Assembly (NCBI RefSeq): GCF_024125445.1
Contig: NZ_JAMXWM010000003.1
Coordinates: 186,001-250,000, forward strand
From: Sporolactobacillus shoreicorticis
GTDB lineage: Bacteria; Bacillota; Bacilli; Bacillales; Sporolactobacillaceae
Direction of reading: 5' to 3'
Length of the DNA: 64,000 nt
Part shown: piece after piece, positions 1 to 8,591 of the stretch
Layout: every line of letters begins with the position of its first letter
How positions within the stretch are numbered: position 1 is the first letter of the stretch
Position numbers and translations under genes: made by a program
Notes under the pieces: generated by a model
The model's input: the letters and a program-made list of their open reading frames with translations, nothing else
Databases searched by the model: none
What the model was told of the DNA's origin: nothing

Positions 1-1418
1 GCTCTCCGAAAGACAAATTTATTGTGAAAGATGATGTTACAAGTAATACTGTTGACTGGGACAAAAATCAGCATACAAATGAAACCGTTTTCCTGAATCT
101 TTACCGAAAGCTGTTTGCTTATTTAAGTGATCGGCAAGAAAAATATATATTTCGTGGTTTTGCCGGAGCCGATCGAAAACATCGTCTTGCGATTCAAGTT
201 GTTAATGAGCATGCGTGGCAAAATCTCTTCTGCCGCCAATTATTTATCGAACCATCTGATTTGGAACTTGAACATCATCAAGCAGCTTTTACCGTTCTGT
301 CTGCGCCATGCTTTAAAGCAGATCCTCTGACTGATGGTACGCGTTCTGAAGCATTTATTATTATTTCTATGAAGTACCGCATTGTGTTAATCGGCGGTAC
401 CGAATATGCGGGAGAAATCAAAAAATCGGTATTTACTGTAATGAATTACTTACTGCCACAAAAAGGAGTGATGCCGATGCATTGCTCCGCAAATCAAGAC
501 AGAAATGGCGATACGGCTCTTTTTTTCGGTTTATCCGGCACCGGAAAGACGACGCTCTCCAATGTGCCTGACCGACAGTTGATCGGAGATGACGAACACG
601 GATGGTCAAATGACGGTGTGTTTAATTTTGAGGGAGGGTGTTATGCAAAAACGAGCCGCCTGTCTCATGAAAACGAGCCGCAAATTTTTGACAGCATTCA
701 ATTCGGTACGGTGCTTGAAAATGTTATTATTTCTCAAGTTGATCGCATACCCGATTATTTCAGTAACGCGCTGACAGAAAATACGCGTGCCGCCTATTCA
801 CTGCAAAATGTTGCAAACGCACTGCTTCCAAGCATCGGGGGACATCCAAAAGCGATTATTTTTCTGACAGCCGATGCGTCCGGAGTCCTCCCACCAATCA
901 GCGTACTGTCACCGGATCAGGCGATGTACCAATTTCTCTCGGGATACACAAGTAAGCTTGCAGGCACCGAGCGCGGAATTGTAACCCCTGAATCCACTTT
1001 TTCCACATGCTTCGGAGCGCCGTTTATGCCGCTTCCGGCAATAACCTATGCCGAATTTTTAGGCTCATTGATTAAACAGCATAATGCAAGCGTTTATCTG
1101 GTCAACACCGGATGGACTGGCGGCCCATATGGGGTCGGCAAACGAATAAAACTTACTTATACACGGCAAATGGTTCATGCAGCCTTGAATGAACTTCTTG
1201 ACAAAGAAAACATGTTTACTGATCCGATATTCGGATTGCAAATTCCGCAATTCTGCCCCGGCGTACCTGACCAAATACTGATACCATGGAAGACATGGAG
1301 CAATCCATCTGCGTATCAACAGGGCGCGAAACTGCTTGCTCAGAAGTTTCAAACGAACTTCAAACAATTTCGGCATGTACCTGAAAACATCCGCAGCGCA
1401 GGACCGATTACTCAATAA
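1..1418 (+). CDS. pckA: Phosphoenolpyruvate carboxykinase (ATP), 5' end outside window
   Basis: Converts oxaloacetate and ATP to phosphoenolpyruvate, ADP and CO2, the first committed step of gluconeogenesis, in the cytosol. The reading frame is already open at base 3 (SPKDKFIV, the conserved substrate-binding stretch of this family), so the true start lies upstream and roughly the first 60 residues are missing. The ATP-binding P-loop [10 protein letters not shown] is at about 528-557 and the downstream metal/nucleotide loop GDDEHGW follows at about 585-605. The C-terminal half is complete and ends in a normal stop, followed at once by an intrinsic terminator. No internal damage is visible. 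The neighbour on the opposite strand is ytkD. Confidence 0.97.
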   Translation, partial: SPKDKFIVKDDVTSNTVDWDKNQHTNETVFLNLYRKLFAYLSDRQEKYIFRGFAGADRKHRLAIQVVNEHAWQNLFCRQLFIEPSDLELEHHQAAFTVLSAPCFKADPLTDGTRSEAFIIISMKYRIVLIGGTEYAGEIKKSVFTVMNYLLPQKGVMPMHCSANQDRNGDTALFFGLSGTGKTTLSNVPDRQLIGDDEHGWSNDGVFNFEGGCYAKTSRLSHENEPQIFDSIQFGTVLENVIISQVDRIPDYFSNALTENTRAAYSLQNVANALLPSIGGHPKAIIFLTADASGVLPPISVLSPDQAMYQFLSGYTSKLAGTERGIVTPESTFSTCFGAPFMPLPAITYAEFLGSLIKQHNASVYLVNTGWTGGPYGVGKRIKLTYTRQMVHAALNELLDKENMFTDPIFGLQIPQFCPGVPDQILIPWKTWSNPSAYQQGAKLLAQKFQTNFKQFRHVPENIRSAGPITQ

Positions 1419-1425
1419 AAGCAGC

Positions 1426-1456
1426 AGCCCCTTCCGAATTCGGAGGGAGCTTTTTA
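1426..1456 (+). terminator. pckA terminator
   Basis: Stem of about 11 bp (AGCCCCTTCCG with CGGAGGGAGCT, one mismatch and one G-U pair, AATT loop) followed by a run of T, beginning 8 bases after the pckA stop. It lies in the narrow gap to the convergent ytkD gene. Confidence 0.8.
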
Positions 1457-1468
1457 TATGCCTTAGTC

Positions 1469-1978
1469 TTAGATGTGTACTTCGGATTCGGACACAGGCA
1501 TCCAACGTCCTTGACGGATCGCTTTCATCGACAGCTCAAGCACTTGATCTTTCATTAAAAAACTATACTGTTCCTGATTCTTAATCAAATGCGGCAGGTT
1601 GCTGATCAGTCTCGGTCCGTCTGTCTCTAAATAATTTTCTTTCAGGGTTATTTGATCAATTTCCGCAAAGTAAATATTCTTGATGATTCGTTTAGCGCGA
1701 CCGTCCACTTGATACTGCCCAATATAGTACAGCTGAGCTGCATGCGCACCGGTTTCTTCGAAAATCTCTCTTCTCGCCGCCTCCTCCGGCCGTTCTCCAA
1801 GCTCTACTTTACCTCCGGGAAATTCAAGTCCACGTCTTGAATGCATCGTGAGCAGCCATTGGCAGTGAAATCGGCATAGAACCCAAACATGTCTTGGATC
1901 TGCTGAAAAAGGTGAAGATAAAAGGGCAAGGGTTACTTTATTTCCATAAAAATCCGGAAAACTGAGATCGTGATTCAT
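1469..1978 (-). CDS. ytkD: Nudix hydrolase YtkD (8-oxo-dGTP / nucleoside triphosphate pyrophosphatase)
   Basis: 169 residues with a complete Nudix box at about residues 56-78 (GGKVELGERPEEAARREIFE, then ETG), carrying the REXXEE metal-binding core. Outside the box it also follows B. subtilis YtkD as I remember it: HVWVLCRF near the N-terminus, GLEFPGGK, IGQYQVDG, KNIYFAEI and a SFLMKD block near the C-terminus. YtkD sanitises oxidised nucleotides such as 8-oxo-dGTP and can also attack other NTPs. The start is the ATG at 1978, preceded by a GGAGG sequence at a good distance. Transcribed convergently with pckA. Confidence 0.9.
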   Translation of the reverse strand: MNHDLSFPDFYGNKVTLALLSSPFSADPRHVWVLCRFHCQWLLTMHSRRGLEFPGGKVELGERPEEAARREIFEETGAHAAQLYYIGQYQVDGRAKRIIKNIYFAEIDQITLKENYLETDGPRLISNLPHLIKNQEQYSFLMKDQVLELSMKAIRQGRWMPVSESEVHI

Positions 1979-2065
1979 TTGGCCATTACCTCCGCACCTG
2001 CGTTCTGCAATCTTTAAACCTATTTTAACAAAAGATGGTTCATAGTCACTACAGGATTTCTATTT

Positions 2066-2242
2066 TCAGCCGATTTCTTCTTCGCATCTTTTCCGATAAT
2101 TTTTCCACTCGTTTTCCAACTCGGACAGTGTCCATTCATTTAAATGATCGGACTCTTTCGCTACGAAATTTCTTCTTAATTCGCGAATCAAGTATCGTTT
2201 TCGATTTTCAACAGCCCTTCTCAACAAATTAATGTGATTCAT
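2066..2242 (-). CDS. Small basic FbpA-like protein (58 aa)
   Basis: A 58-residue, highly charged protein. The N-terminal half LLRRAVENRKRYLIREL and the C-terminal TLSELENEWKNYRK resemble the Fur-regulated basic protein FbpA family of Bacillus (RKxYLI followed by LTLSELE). In B. subtilis FbpA is a small iron-sparing factor acting with the FsrA small RNA. The family call rests on recognised motif order only. The ATG at 2242 has no ribosome binding site of its own; its start overlaps by 4 bases (ATGA) the stop of an 18-codon ORF that has an excellent one, so translation is probably coupled. A cre-like box lies in the promoter; only a weak half-site resembling a Fur box (ATTATCA, 2370-2376) is visible. 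Confidence 0.55.
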   Translation of the reverse strand: MNHINLLRRAVENRKRYLIRELRRNFVAKESDHLNEWTLSELENEWKNYRKRCEEEIG

Positions 2243-2295
2243 GAATGAACGGAATCACGATTAAGCAAGCGGTTACATTTTGATTGTTCAATCAT
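2239..2295 (-). CDS. 18-aa leader ORF overlapping the FbpA-like gene
   Basis: The ATG at 2295 sits behind a strong AAAGGAGGAAGG ribosome binding site and reads MIEQSKCNRLLNRDSVHS before a TGA that overlaps the ATG of the next gene as ATGA. It may be a leader peptide that couples or attenuates translation of the FbpA-like gene. Alternatively it could be the N-terminus of one longer protein separated by a recent frameshift. The 58-aa product already looks full length for an FbpA-like protein, so I favour a leader. I do not recognise the peptide. Confidence 0.45.
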   Translation of the reverse strand: MIEQSKCNRLLNRDSVHS

Positions 2296-2402
2296 GCTTC
2301 CTTCCTCCTTTCTATACGAATACATCCCACGCTCAGACGAAAGATTTAATCGATCAGTTTTTGTATCGATTATCATGCCCATGGCTTATATTTTTAAACA
2401 CT

Positions 2403-2425
2403 ATTATACAATAAAAGCGCTTACA
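2403..2425 (-). promoter_or_regulatory. Promoter -10 element and cre-like box of the FbpA-like operon
   Basis: On the minus strand a perfect TATAAT (2403-2408) lies about 110 bases upstream of the leader ORF. Four bases further upstream is TGTAAGCGCTTTTA (2412-2425), which matches the CcpA cre consensus TGWAANCGNTNWCA except at position 13. I see no good -35 hexamer. A cre overlapping the core promoter normally means repression by CcpA. Confidence 0.5.
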
Positions 2426-2546
2426 ATACACATATAAATAAAAAATTCAGCAAGCTTATATCGCAAATTTTTTCAAAAAAGGTTTCATTGCAGAAAAATA
2501 TGGCAATAGTACAAATAACCCTAACCCCAATTCACTTTTTATTTAT

Positions 2547-2572
2547 ATCCGCATTAATTTGCGGATTTTTTA
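2547..2572 (+). terminator. Orphan plus-strand intrinsic terminator
   Basis: ATCCGC paired with GCGGAT (8-base loop ATTAATTT) followed by six T. No plus-strand gene precedes it; the nearest plus-strand gene is pckA, which has its own terminator 1.1 kb upstream. It could end a small untranslated RNA. Confidence 0.45.
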
Positions 2573-2590
2573 CGTGTAAGAATGAAGAGA

Positions 2591-2637
2591 AGGCTGCCTC
2601 TTTGTCATGGTACCGGCAAAGAGGCAATCTTTTTCTT
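2591..2637 (-). terminator. tarGH terminator (symmetrical hairpin)
   Basis: A perfect 10-bp stem, TGCCTCTTTG (2595-2604) with CAAAGAGGCA (2617-2626), lies just past the tarH stop. The better T-run (ATCTTTTTC) is on the plus-strand side, so it may stop transcription from both directions. Confidence 0.6.
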
Positions 2638-2652
2638 CGATTAAGATCCCTT

Positions 2653-3447
2653 TCACGCATTCATCATTCGGCTCTTTTGCACACTTTCCTGAAAAGCTTT
2701 CTTCTCTTTCTTCGTCATCTTTTTATACTTTTTAATAAAATTCTCATACTCTGGCATCACTTCCGACATTGGTCCGTACCGTTCCACATGTCCATATTGG
2801 ATCCAGAGCGCCTTTTCACAAAATTTCTTCATCTGGCTGATCGAATGACTGATGAAGAAAATAGTTTTACCTTTTTCTTTGAATTCATTCATTTTATCCA
2901 GACATTTGTCCGCGAATGTCTGGTCACCGACAGATAGCGCTTCGTCAATAACAAGAATATCAGGGTCGATATGGATGGAAATCGCAAAGCCGAGGCGCGA
3001 ACGCATTCCGCTCGAATAGGTCTTCACCGGCTGATCGATGAAATCGCCAATATCGGCAAATTCAATAATCTGCGGTGTCAATTCTATAATCTGCTTTTTG
3101 TCAAAACCAAGCATCAGACATTTTAATTCAATATTCTCACGTCCGGTCAGCTCTTTCTTCAAGCCGGACTGAATCGCGATCAGTGCTGCCTCCCCTTTAA
3201 TTTCAACCGTGCCTGAGGTAGGCGGAATAATTCCGGCAATAATATTAGACAGCGTCGACTTTCCTGAACCGTTCACGCCGATGATTCCGATCACATCACC
3301 TTTATTCGCTTCGAAGCTGATTCCTTGCAACGCATAAAAAGACTTGCCATACCCTTTTGGGGAAATGAGATCTAATATTTTTTCTGAGCTTCTCGCGTAC
3401 ATTTTATATTTTTTTGTTACATCTTTTACAATAACCGATTTTTCCAT
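2653..3447 (-). CDS. tarH: Wall teichoic acid ABC exporter, ATPase TarH/TagH
   Basis: ATP-binding subunit of the two-component exporter that flips undecaprenyl-linked wall teichoic acid to the outer face. Walker A is GVNGSGKST, signature YSSGMRSRLGFA, Walker B DILVIDEALSVGD and the switch His is in FFISHS, all as in TagH/TarH. The start is the ATG at 3447 (MEKSVIVKDV) behind an AAGGGG site 14 bases after the tarG stop; this gives 264 residues, the size of staphylococcal TarH. B. subtilis TagH carries a long extra C-terminal domain that is absent here. A longer open frame to 3543 overlaps tarG and is not credible. Confidence 0.93.
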   Translation of the reverse strand: MEKSVIVKDVTKKYKMYARSSEKILDLISPKGYGKSFYALQGISFEANKGDVIGIIGVNGSGKSTLSNIIAGIIPPTSGTVEIKGEAALIAIQSGLKKELTGRENIELKCLMLGFDKKQIIELTPQIIEFADIGDFIDQPVKTYSSGMRSRLGFAISIHIDPDILVIDEALSVGDQTFADKCLDKMNEFKEKGKTIFFISHSISQMKKFCEKALWIQYGHVERYGPMSEVMPEYENFIKKYKKMTKKEKKAFQESVQKSRMMNA

Positions 3448-3461
3448 GAATGGAGATCCCC

Positions 3462-4298
3462 TTACAAATAATCTACAAAATGATCTCTGAATTTCAGATG
3501 CACAACCGAACCGAACAGTAAAGCTGCGAGAACAAAGCCCCAAAAGTAAGCCGTGTAGCCGATGTGATCAATCCCGTACCATGAAGCGCCAAGCAATGTA
3601 GATCGGTAGCCTTGAACAAGATAATACATCGGATTCAGCAACAGGATGTTTTGAATGTAACCAAGGAGGCCTGCATGGACAAGACGGGCAGGTTCCCATA
3701 GAAAGGGTGTCAGATAAAACATCATTCGCATAAGCGAAATTAAAACTTGGTGCACATCACGAATAATCGTAGAAAATGTGGACGTGATTAATGATACGGA
3801 AAACAGAAAGGCCAGTGCAGCAAACATAAAATAGGGCAACTGAACCATATAGATACTGATCTTATACTCTGTAAATTGCAGAATCACAATAACAATTCCC
3901 GTGATCATTAAATGCTGATAAAACTTTTCAAGAATGACATAGCTGGGAATCGCGCTCATCGGAAAATTCATTTTGGCGATGAAGCGAATCCGCGAATAAA
4001 TCGATTTTGATCCTTGGATAATGGCCGGCTGAACAAAAAACCAAACAATAATTCCCGAGATTAGCCAGACAATGTATGGGGCTTGAACTCCGTTATCAAC
4101 CGGAATGTCTTTGCTCCTTCCCAATATCTCACCAAAAACCAGCCAATAAATCAAAATCTGAATCAACGGATTAATGATTACCCAAGCCATGCCTAAGTAA
4201 TTATTATTATTCTCACTTTTCAACTCATAGAGGGACAAGCGCCTGATCAAGTAAAGGCTGTTTACCTGTTCCTTAAGAACTTTCCATGCCGATTTCAT
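3462..4298 (-). CDS. tarG: Wall teichoic acid ABC exporter, permease TarG/TagG
   Basis: Integral membrane partner of TarH (ABC-2 permease family), 278 residues with about six hydrophobic segments. The N-terminal LYLIRRLSLYELKSENNNNY, the INPLIQILIYWLVFG block and the terminal LKFRDHFVDYL follow TarG/TagG closely. The start ATG at 4298 has AAGGAAATTGAT upstream. It is the first gene of a tarG-tarH pair with a 14-base gap. Confidence 0.92.
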   Translation of the reverse strand: MKSAWKVLKEQVNSLYLIRRLSLYELKSENNNNYLGMAWVIINPLIQILIYWLVFGEILGRSKDIPVDNGVQAPYIVWLISGIIVWFFVQPAIIQGSKSIYSRIRFIAKMNFPMSAIPSYVILEKFYQHLMITGIVIVILQFTEYKISIYMVQLPYFMFAALAFLFSVSLITSTFSTIIRDVHQVLISLMRMMFYLTPFLWEPARLVHAGLLGYIQNILLLNPMYYLVQGYRSTLLGASWYGIDHIGYTAYFWGFVLAALLFGSVVHLKFRDHFVDYL

Positions 4299-4483
4299 AT
4301 CAATTTCCTTCCAATAATCATCAAGATACAGTACTCCAATCCATACTTTAACACAGCTTATTTAAAAAAGAAAATGTACCTGCACACCTTTAACAGGAAC
4401 ATTTAAGAACTGAAGACGCATGAATGGCTCCTCTTCCGGACAGAATAACTCGTAAAACAAAATGGTCGTTCAGGAGGATGAGT

Positions 4484-4693
4484 TTGATTAGTTACCTGCT
4501 GTTTTGCAGCTATTTACCCCTGCTGCTTCTCTTTTTAATTTCTGTCCTATTGCGATGGAACACAACATCATACGTTTTTCTTTATATTTTGTCTTCGTGG
4601 ACATTTACCATTCCATTACTTGTCCTATTTCTTGAACAGAAGAAGCATGAGCCTGAGAGAATGCAATCGCCGCAACGAAAAGGCAAGGCTTAA
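4484..4693 (+). CDS. Small two-TM protein upstream of the germinant receptor genes
   Basis: About 70 residues with two hydrophobic segments (YLLFCSYLPLLLLFLISVLL, then VFLYILSSWTFTIPLLVLFL) and a basic tail. I chose the TTG at 4484 because an AGGAGG lies 6 bases before it; an ATG at 4478 abuts that site, and the upstream ATG at 4424 has no ribosome binding site. It is 29 bases from gerA and in the same direction. Small two-TM D subunits are known beside GerA-class receptor operons in Bacillus and modulate germination. The assignment here is from size, topology and position, not sequence recognition. Confidence 0.6.
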   Translation: MISYLLFCSYLPLLLLFLISVLLRWNTTSYVFLYILSSWTFTIPLLVLFLEQKKHEPERMQSPQRKGKA

Positions 4694-4722
4694 GTAAAGT
4701 AGTATGAAACGAGGAAGCGCCA

Positions 4723-6255
4723 ATGCTTTGGTTTAAAAAAGAAAAAGAAAAAGAAAAAATAAATACAGACACGAGAAAAACCGATCATCCTAAAAACGTG
4801 CGTCATCTTTTAAATCAACTGAAGAGAAATCCTGATTTCGTCCATTATAAGCACGTAGGCGGTTCATTTTCCTGCTGGATCTCGTTTTTCAGCTCACTGA
4901 TTAATGATGAGTCCATTCATCGTGATGTTCTGCCTTTTTTATATAGTGACAAGATTCGCAGCCTAGACGATATCCGTAAAAATGTCCCCATAGAAAAGAT
5001 GATTCGCACAAGTGATCTGAAAGAAATCCAGACAAAGCTAATGGTTGGCTTTATTTTGATCCAGATCCGTGAAAACAGCAACAATGCGCTTCTTATTCCA
5101 TCGGTACTTCGGGAGGGCAGGCAGATTGAGAAGTCTGAGGTTGAGACAAGTATCATCGGTGCCAAAGAAGCTTTTGTAGAAGCAATCGATACGAATATCA
5201 GTCTCATTCGTAAACGAATTCCAATCCCACAGTTTACTGTTGAAGAGCTGCGCGTTGGCAAGATTTCTAATACACGTGTTTGCCTCACTTATATTGATGG
5301 GATTGCGAATGAGGAAAATATTAATACGGCAAGACAGCGCATTAAAGATCTTGAGATAGATCATCTTATTGATACATCAGCTTTGTCGCAATTGATTTCC
5401 GATAATGCTCGGTCGCCATTCCCAGTATTTATTGATACAGAACGGCCGGACCGCACAACGGCCGGACTCTATGAAGGGAAAATCGCTGTTCTCGTTGACG
5501 GATCACCCAACGCGTTAATTATACCGACAACGTTAGTCGAATTTTTTAATGCTTTTGATGACTATTTTGTCGTCTGGCATTTTGCTACTGCCTATCGATT
5601 ATTACGCTTGTTTGCCGTGGCTTTTTCTGTTCTTTCCTCAGCCACATATGTCGCTGTTCTTTCATTTCACTACCAGCTCGTTCCAACGGATTTGCTTGGT
5701 GCGCTGATCACATCACGAAGCGTCGTTCCTTTTTCACCGATGGTTGAAGCGCTCATTCTTGAAATTATGATTGAACTTTTACGCGAGGCTGGTGCTCGTC
5801 TCCCGACCAAGGTCGGTCAGACAATGGGTATCGTTGGCGGTATTGTTATTGGAACTGCCTCGGTTCAGGCAGGTCTAACAAGCAATGTCTTACTTATTCT
5901 TGTCGCCATGTCTGCACTCGCTGCATTTACAACGCCAAATTATAAAATGGGAACCACTATCCGTTTTTTGAGATTCCCATTCATTGTCGCGGCGAATATT
6001 TGGGGATTACTTGGAATCACCGTATGTTTCACTTTTTTCGTCTGTCATCTTCTTCGTCTCACGTCGCTTGGACGGCCGTTTATCGAGCCTATCTATCCGC
6101 TGCGCCTGATCGATTTAAAAGATTCATTCATCCGCTTTCCCTATTCACATCAAACAGAAAGGCCCATGTTTTTGCGACCTGGCGATCCATCACGTTTTGA
6201 TTACAAGCGCTCAAAAAAAAGGGCGGGTATTCAGCAGAACGATATTGATGAATAA
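4723..6255 (+). CDS. gerA: Spore germinant receptor subunit A (GerA family)
   Basis: 510-residue A subunit of an inner-spore-membrane nutrient receptor. A hydrophilic N-terminal half (starting with a KEKEKEK run from GAAAAA hexamer repeats) is followed by the family hallmark SPFPVFIDTERPDRTTAGLYEGKI-type block near residues 230-250 (first part: SPFPVFIDTERPDRT) and then by several membrane segments from about 275 to 450, including GLTSNVLLILVAMSALAAF. The start ATG at 4723 follows GAGGAAGCGCCA. It leads an operon with gerB and gerC; the germinant cannot be deduced. The A subunit belongs to the class of GerAA, GerBA and GerKA. Confidence 0.95.
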   Translation: MLWFKKEKEKEKINTDTRKTDHPKNVRHLLNQLKRNPDFVHYKHVGGSFSCWISFFSSLINDESIHRDVLPFLYSDKIRSLDDIRKNVPIEKMIRTSDLKEIQTKLMVGFILIQIRENSNNALLIPSVLREGRQIEKSEVETSIIGAKEAFVEAIDTNISLIRKRIPIPQFTVEELRVGKISNTRVCLTYIDGIANEENINTARQRIKDLEIDHLIDTSALSQLISDNARSPFPVFIDTERPDRTTAGLYEGKIAVLVDGSPNALIIPTTLVEFFNAFDDYFVVWHFATAYRLLRLFAVAFSVLSSATYVAVLSFHYQLVPTDLLGALITSRSVVPFSPMVEALILEIMIELLREAGARLPTKVGQTMGIVGGIVIGTASVQAGLTSNVLLILVAMSALAAFTTPNYKMGTTIRFLRFPFIVAANIWGLLGITVCFTFFVCHLLRLTSLGRPFIEPIYPLRLIDLKDSFIRFPYSHQTERPMFLRPGDPSRFDYKRSKKRAGIQQNDIDE

Positions 6256-6287
6256 CCTACTTTGTAGATTTGAAGGAGATCTGTGGA

Positions 6288-7403
6288 TTGACATCACCGA
6301 AAATTAATGAAACCCAACAAGTATCACCTAAAAACACCATGTTTATCATTGGTATGATGCAAATTGGCGTCGGTCTTCTTTCGTTTCAGCGCATCGCTGC
6401 ATTGAATTCGGCGCAGGACGCTTGGTTTCCCGTGCTTCTTACAGGTGCAAGCACACTAATCATCATGGGGGTCATTTTCAGACTGCTTGAGAATGAAAAG
6501 CCTTATGGGACACAAGAACTTTTTTCAATGCACAAACGTTTTTTCGGAACCATAGTTGGCAATGCACTCAATGTTGTCGCTATCGCTTATCAATTCATGG
6601 TTGGATTAGTTTTTCTAAGAGCGTATATTGAAATTATCAATGTCTGGATCTTTCCAAAGCTTTCACCGCTTGCATTCTCGTTCATCTTCAGTGTGATCAT
6701 CTGGTATCTCGTCATGGGTGGATTTCGTGCAATCACGGGTATTTTCTACCTCAGCTTTATTTACATACTTCCACTGAATCTCGTTGATTTTTACCTGATC
6801 GGAGATTCACATCTTTCTAATTTGCTGCCGATGCTTGAGCATATGCCTTATGATTATTTACAAAGCTTTTTCAAGATGATCCCATGCTATCTTGGTTTCG
6901 AAACAATTCTCTTCTACTATCCGTTCCTGAAAAGGCCAAAAGAAGCCAAACAGTGGGCAATGTTTGGTCTTACACTGACAACCTCTGTGTACGTGACCCT
7001 CTGTATTCTTGGGACGGTTTACTTTAGCCATGGGGAACTGATGACTCAGGTTTGGCCGATCATCTCATTTTGGAAAAGTATTCATTTTCCATTGTTTGAC
7101 CGTTTTGAATATTTAGGGATGATCCTTTGGATTTGGGCACTGATTCCCAGCTTCGCACTCGGGACATGGGTTGTTTCTCGCGGAATTAGAGAAATTACCG
7201 GTTATATCAAGCAAAAGTATGCACTCATTTTTGTTTTTCTGCTGAATATCTTATTTTGCACCATCATCCACAACCGATTGCAAATTAATCTGATTCTCCA
7301 TTACTTATCCTATGTCGGTTTTGGATTTCTTTACATTTATATCCCGTTTCTTTTCTTCTGGCAGTGGATACTCAAGAAGAAGAGGAGGAGGAAACACGTA
7401 TGA
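6288..7403 (+). CDS. gerB: Spore germinant receptor subunit B (permease-like)
   Basis: About 371 residues, roughly ten hydrophobic segments, related to amino-acid permeases of the APC superfamily; in GerA-class receptors the B subunit binds the germinant. Typical features are FIIGMMQIGVGLLSFQR at the N-terminus and GGFRAITGIFYLSFIYILP mid-protein. The start is probably the TTG at 6288, nine bases behind AAGGAG (6273-6278); the open frame begins at a TTG at 6270 that precedes this site. Its stop overlaps the gerC start by four bases (ATGA). Confidence 0.92.
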   Translation: MTSPKINETQQVSPKNTMFIIGMMQIGVGLLSFQRIAALNSAQDAWFPVLLTGASTLIIMGVIFRLLENEKPYGTQELFSMHKRFFGTIVGNALNVVAIAYQFMVGLVFLRAYIEIINVWIFPKLSPLAFSFIFSVIIWYLVMGGFRAITGIFYLSFIYILPLNLVDFYLIGDSHLSNLLPMLEHMPYDYLQSFFKMIPCYLGFETILFYYPFLKRPKEAKQWAMFGLTLTTSVYVTLCILGTVYFSHGELMTQVWPIISFWKSIHFPLFDRFEYLGMILWIWALIPSFALGTWVVSRGIREITGYIKQKYALIFVFLLNILFCTIIHNRLQINLILHYLSYVGFGFLYIYIPFLFFWQWILKKKRRRKHV

Positions 7404-8530
7404 AGCGGTTAATCAGCCTTATCAGCTGCATCCTTTTTCTTGCACTCAGTGGCTGCGTACAGCCAAGTATCATTGACGACATTCTGATGGCAGAAGCAGA
7501 AGGTCTTGATTATCTGGGAGATAATAAAGTGCTTGGTACGATTACAGTACCAAATTATGTTACGGGCGGCGTGAGCGGCTCAGGAGGCGGCGGCCTTCCT
7601 GCCACAGCTGCAATGATGTCTTCTGCATCAGCAATTACCTATGACGGTAAATCACTGGTCGAAAAACTTCAGGTGAAAGGTCAAAAAGCGATTCGCGTCG
7701 GCAAGTTAAGAGTTATGCTGCTTAACAAAGCTTATCTCCAACACGGGATCAGGAAATTGATTGAATTTCGAAATCAGGACCCCGATGTCGGACGCGATCT
7801 GTATTTGATTATGGTTGACGGCAGCACGAAAGAATTGCTGGAAGGAACCTATCAGACGCAAATTCCAATTTCACGCTATATTTATGATCTCATCTTCCAT
7901 AATCAGGAGAAAAATTTTCCGCTGAGTAACATGAAAATTTTCATGTACAAATATTATGGCGCACATATGAATGCCTATATGCCGATTATCAAAAAACAAG
8001 GAAAACATATTGTGCTTACCGGATACGCGTTGATTGAAAACAATCGTTATGCAGGAACTGTGATGGGCGACAACGCCAATTTCATTTTTAAATCGTTACT
8101 TGAGACCGTTAATCTTGGCTACTATGATTATGAATATAAACCGGGTCAGCATTTTGTACTGGAGGACATTCAGTCAACTATTTCCTATAAGGTCAAGAAC
8201 GGTAACGGGGCTGAACCGAAAATCACTGCACAAGTTAAAATGAGCGGAAATGTTCGGCAGGGAAATCCTGAAATAAAAACAAAAAATTATTATACAAAGA
8301 TGAAAAAGAAATTGCAAAATCACTTGGAAAACAGGATGGAAAATATGGTCGCAGCCTTTCAAAAAAAAGGTGTCGATCCCATCGGACTTGGTGATATAGC
8401 GCGCAGTTACACGCGCCATTTTAACGATTCGTCATGGGAAGACCATTATCCAAATGCACAGTTCCGTGCACACGTGTCAATTGACATCAATGAAACTGGG
8501 AGCTCCGAAATGCATGATTCTTCATCCTGA
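7400..8530 (+). CDS. gerC: Spore germinant receptor subunit C (lipoprotein)
   Basis: 376 residues. The start ATG at 7400 overlaps the gerB stop, behind a GAGGAGGAGG ribosome binding site. A lipoprotein signal peptide ends in LSGC with the acylated cysteine at residue 19. The rest is the soluble Ger(x)C domain, with family motifs such as VGRDLYLIMVDGSTKELLEG and a C-terminal region of long amphipathic helices. A glycine-rich insert (GGVSGSGGGGLP) lies near residue 55, where this family is usually less flexible. Subunit C is anchored on the outer side of the inner spore membrane. Confidence 0.93.
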   Translation: MKRLISLISCILFLALSGCVQPSIIDDILMAEAEGLDYLGDNKVLGTITVPNYVTGGVSGSGGGGLPATAAMMSSASAITYDGKSLVEKLQVKGQKAIRVGKLRVMLLNKAYLQHGIRKLIEFRNQDPDVGRDLYLIMVDGSTKELLEGTYQTQIPISRYIYDLIFHNQEKNFPLSNMKIFMYKYYGAHMNAYMPIIKKQGKHIVLTGYALIENNRYAGTVMGDNANFIFKSLLETVNLGYYDYEYKPGQHFVLEDIQSTISYKVKNGNGAEPKITAQVKMSGNVRQGNPEIKTKNYYTKMKKKLQNHLENRMENMVAAFQKKGVDPIGLGDIARSYTRHFNDSSWEDHYPNAQFRAHVSIDINETGSSEMHDSSS

Positions 8531-8559
8531 TTGATAAATTTCTGAAAAAAGCATATAAT
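8531..8559 (+). promoter_or_regulatory. Sigma-A-type promoter of ydjO
   Basis: TTGATA (8531-8536), 17-base spacer, perfect TATAAT (8554-8559), directly after the gerC stop and about 30 bases before the ydjO start. Independent vegetative expression of ydjO is therefore likely. Confidence 0.8.
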
Positions 8560-8591
8560 AAAGAGATTAACAGGAAAGGGGATTTTTATTA

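Noticed and set aside
2035-2232. Plus-strand 65-codon frame
   Set aside because: It overlaps the FbpA-like minus-strand gene, which has family-like sequence and coupling; the plus frame has no ribosome binding site.
4740-4762. GAAAAA hexamer repeat as a phase-variable switch
   Set aside because: The unit is six bases and stays in frame, so changes in copy number would only alter the Lys/Glu tail of GerA.
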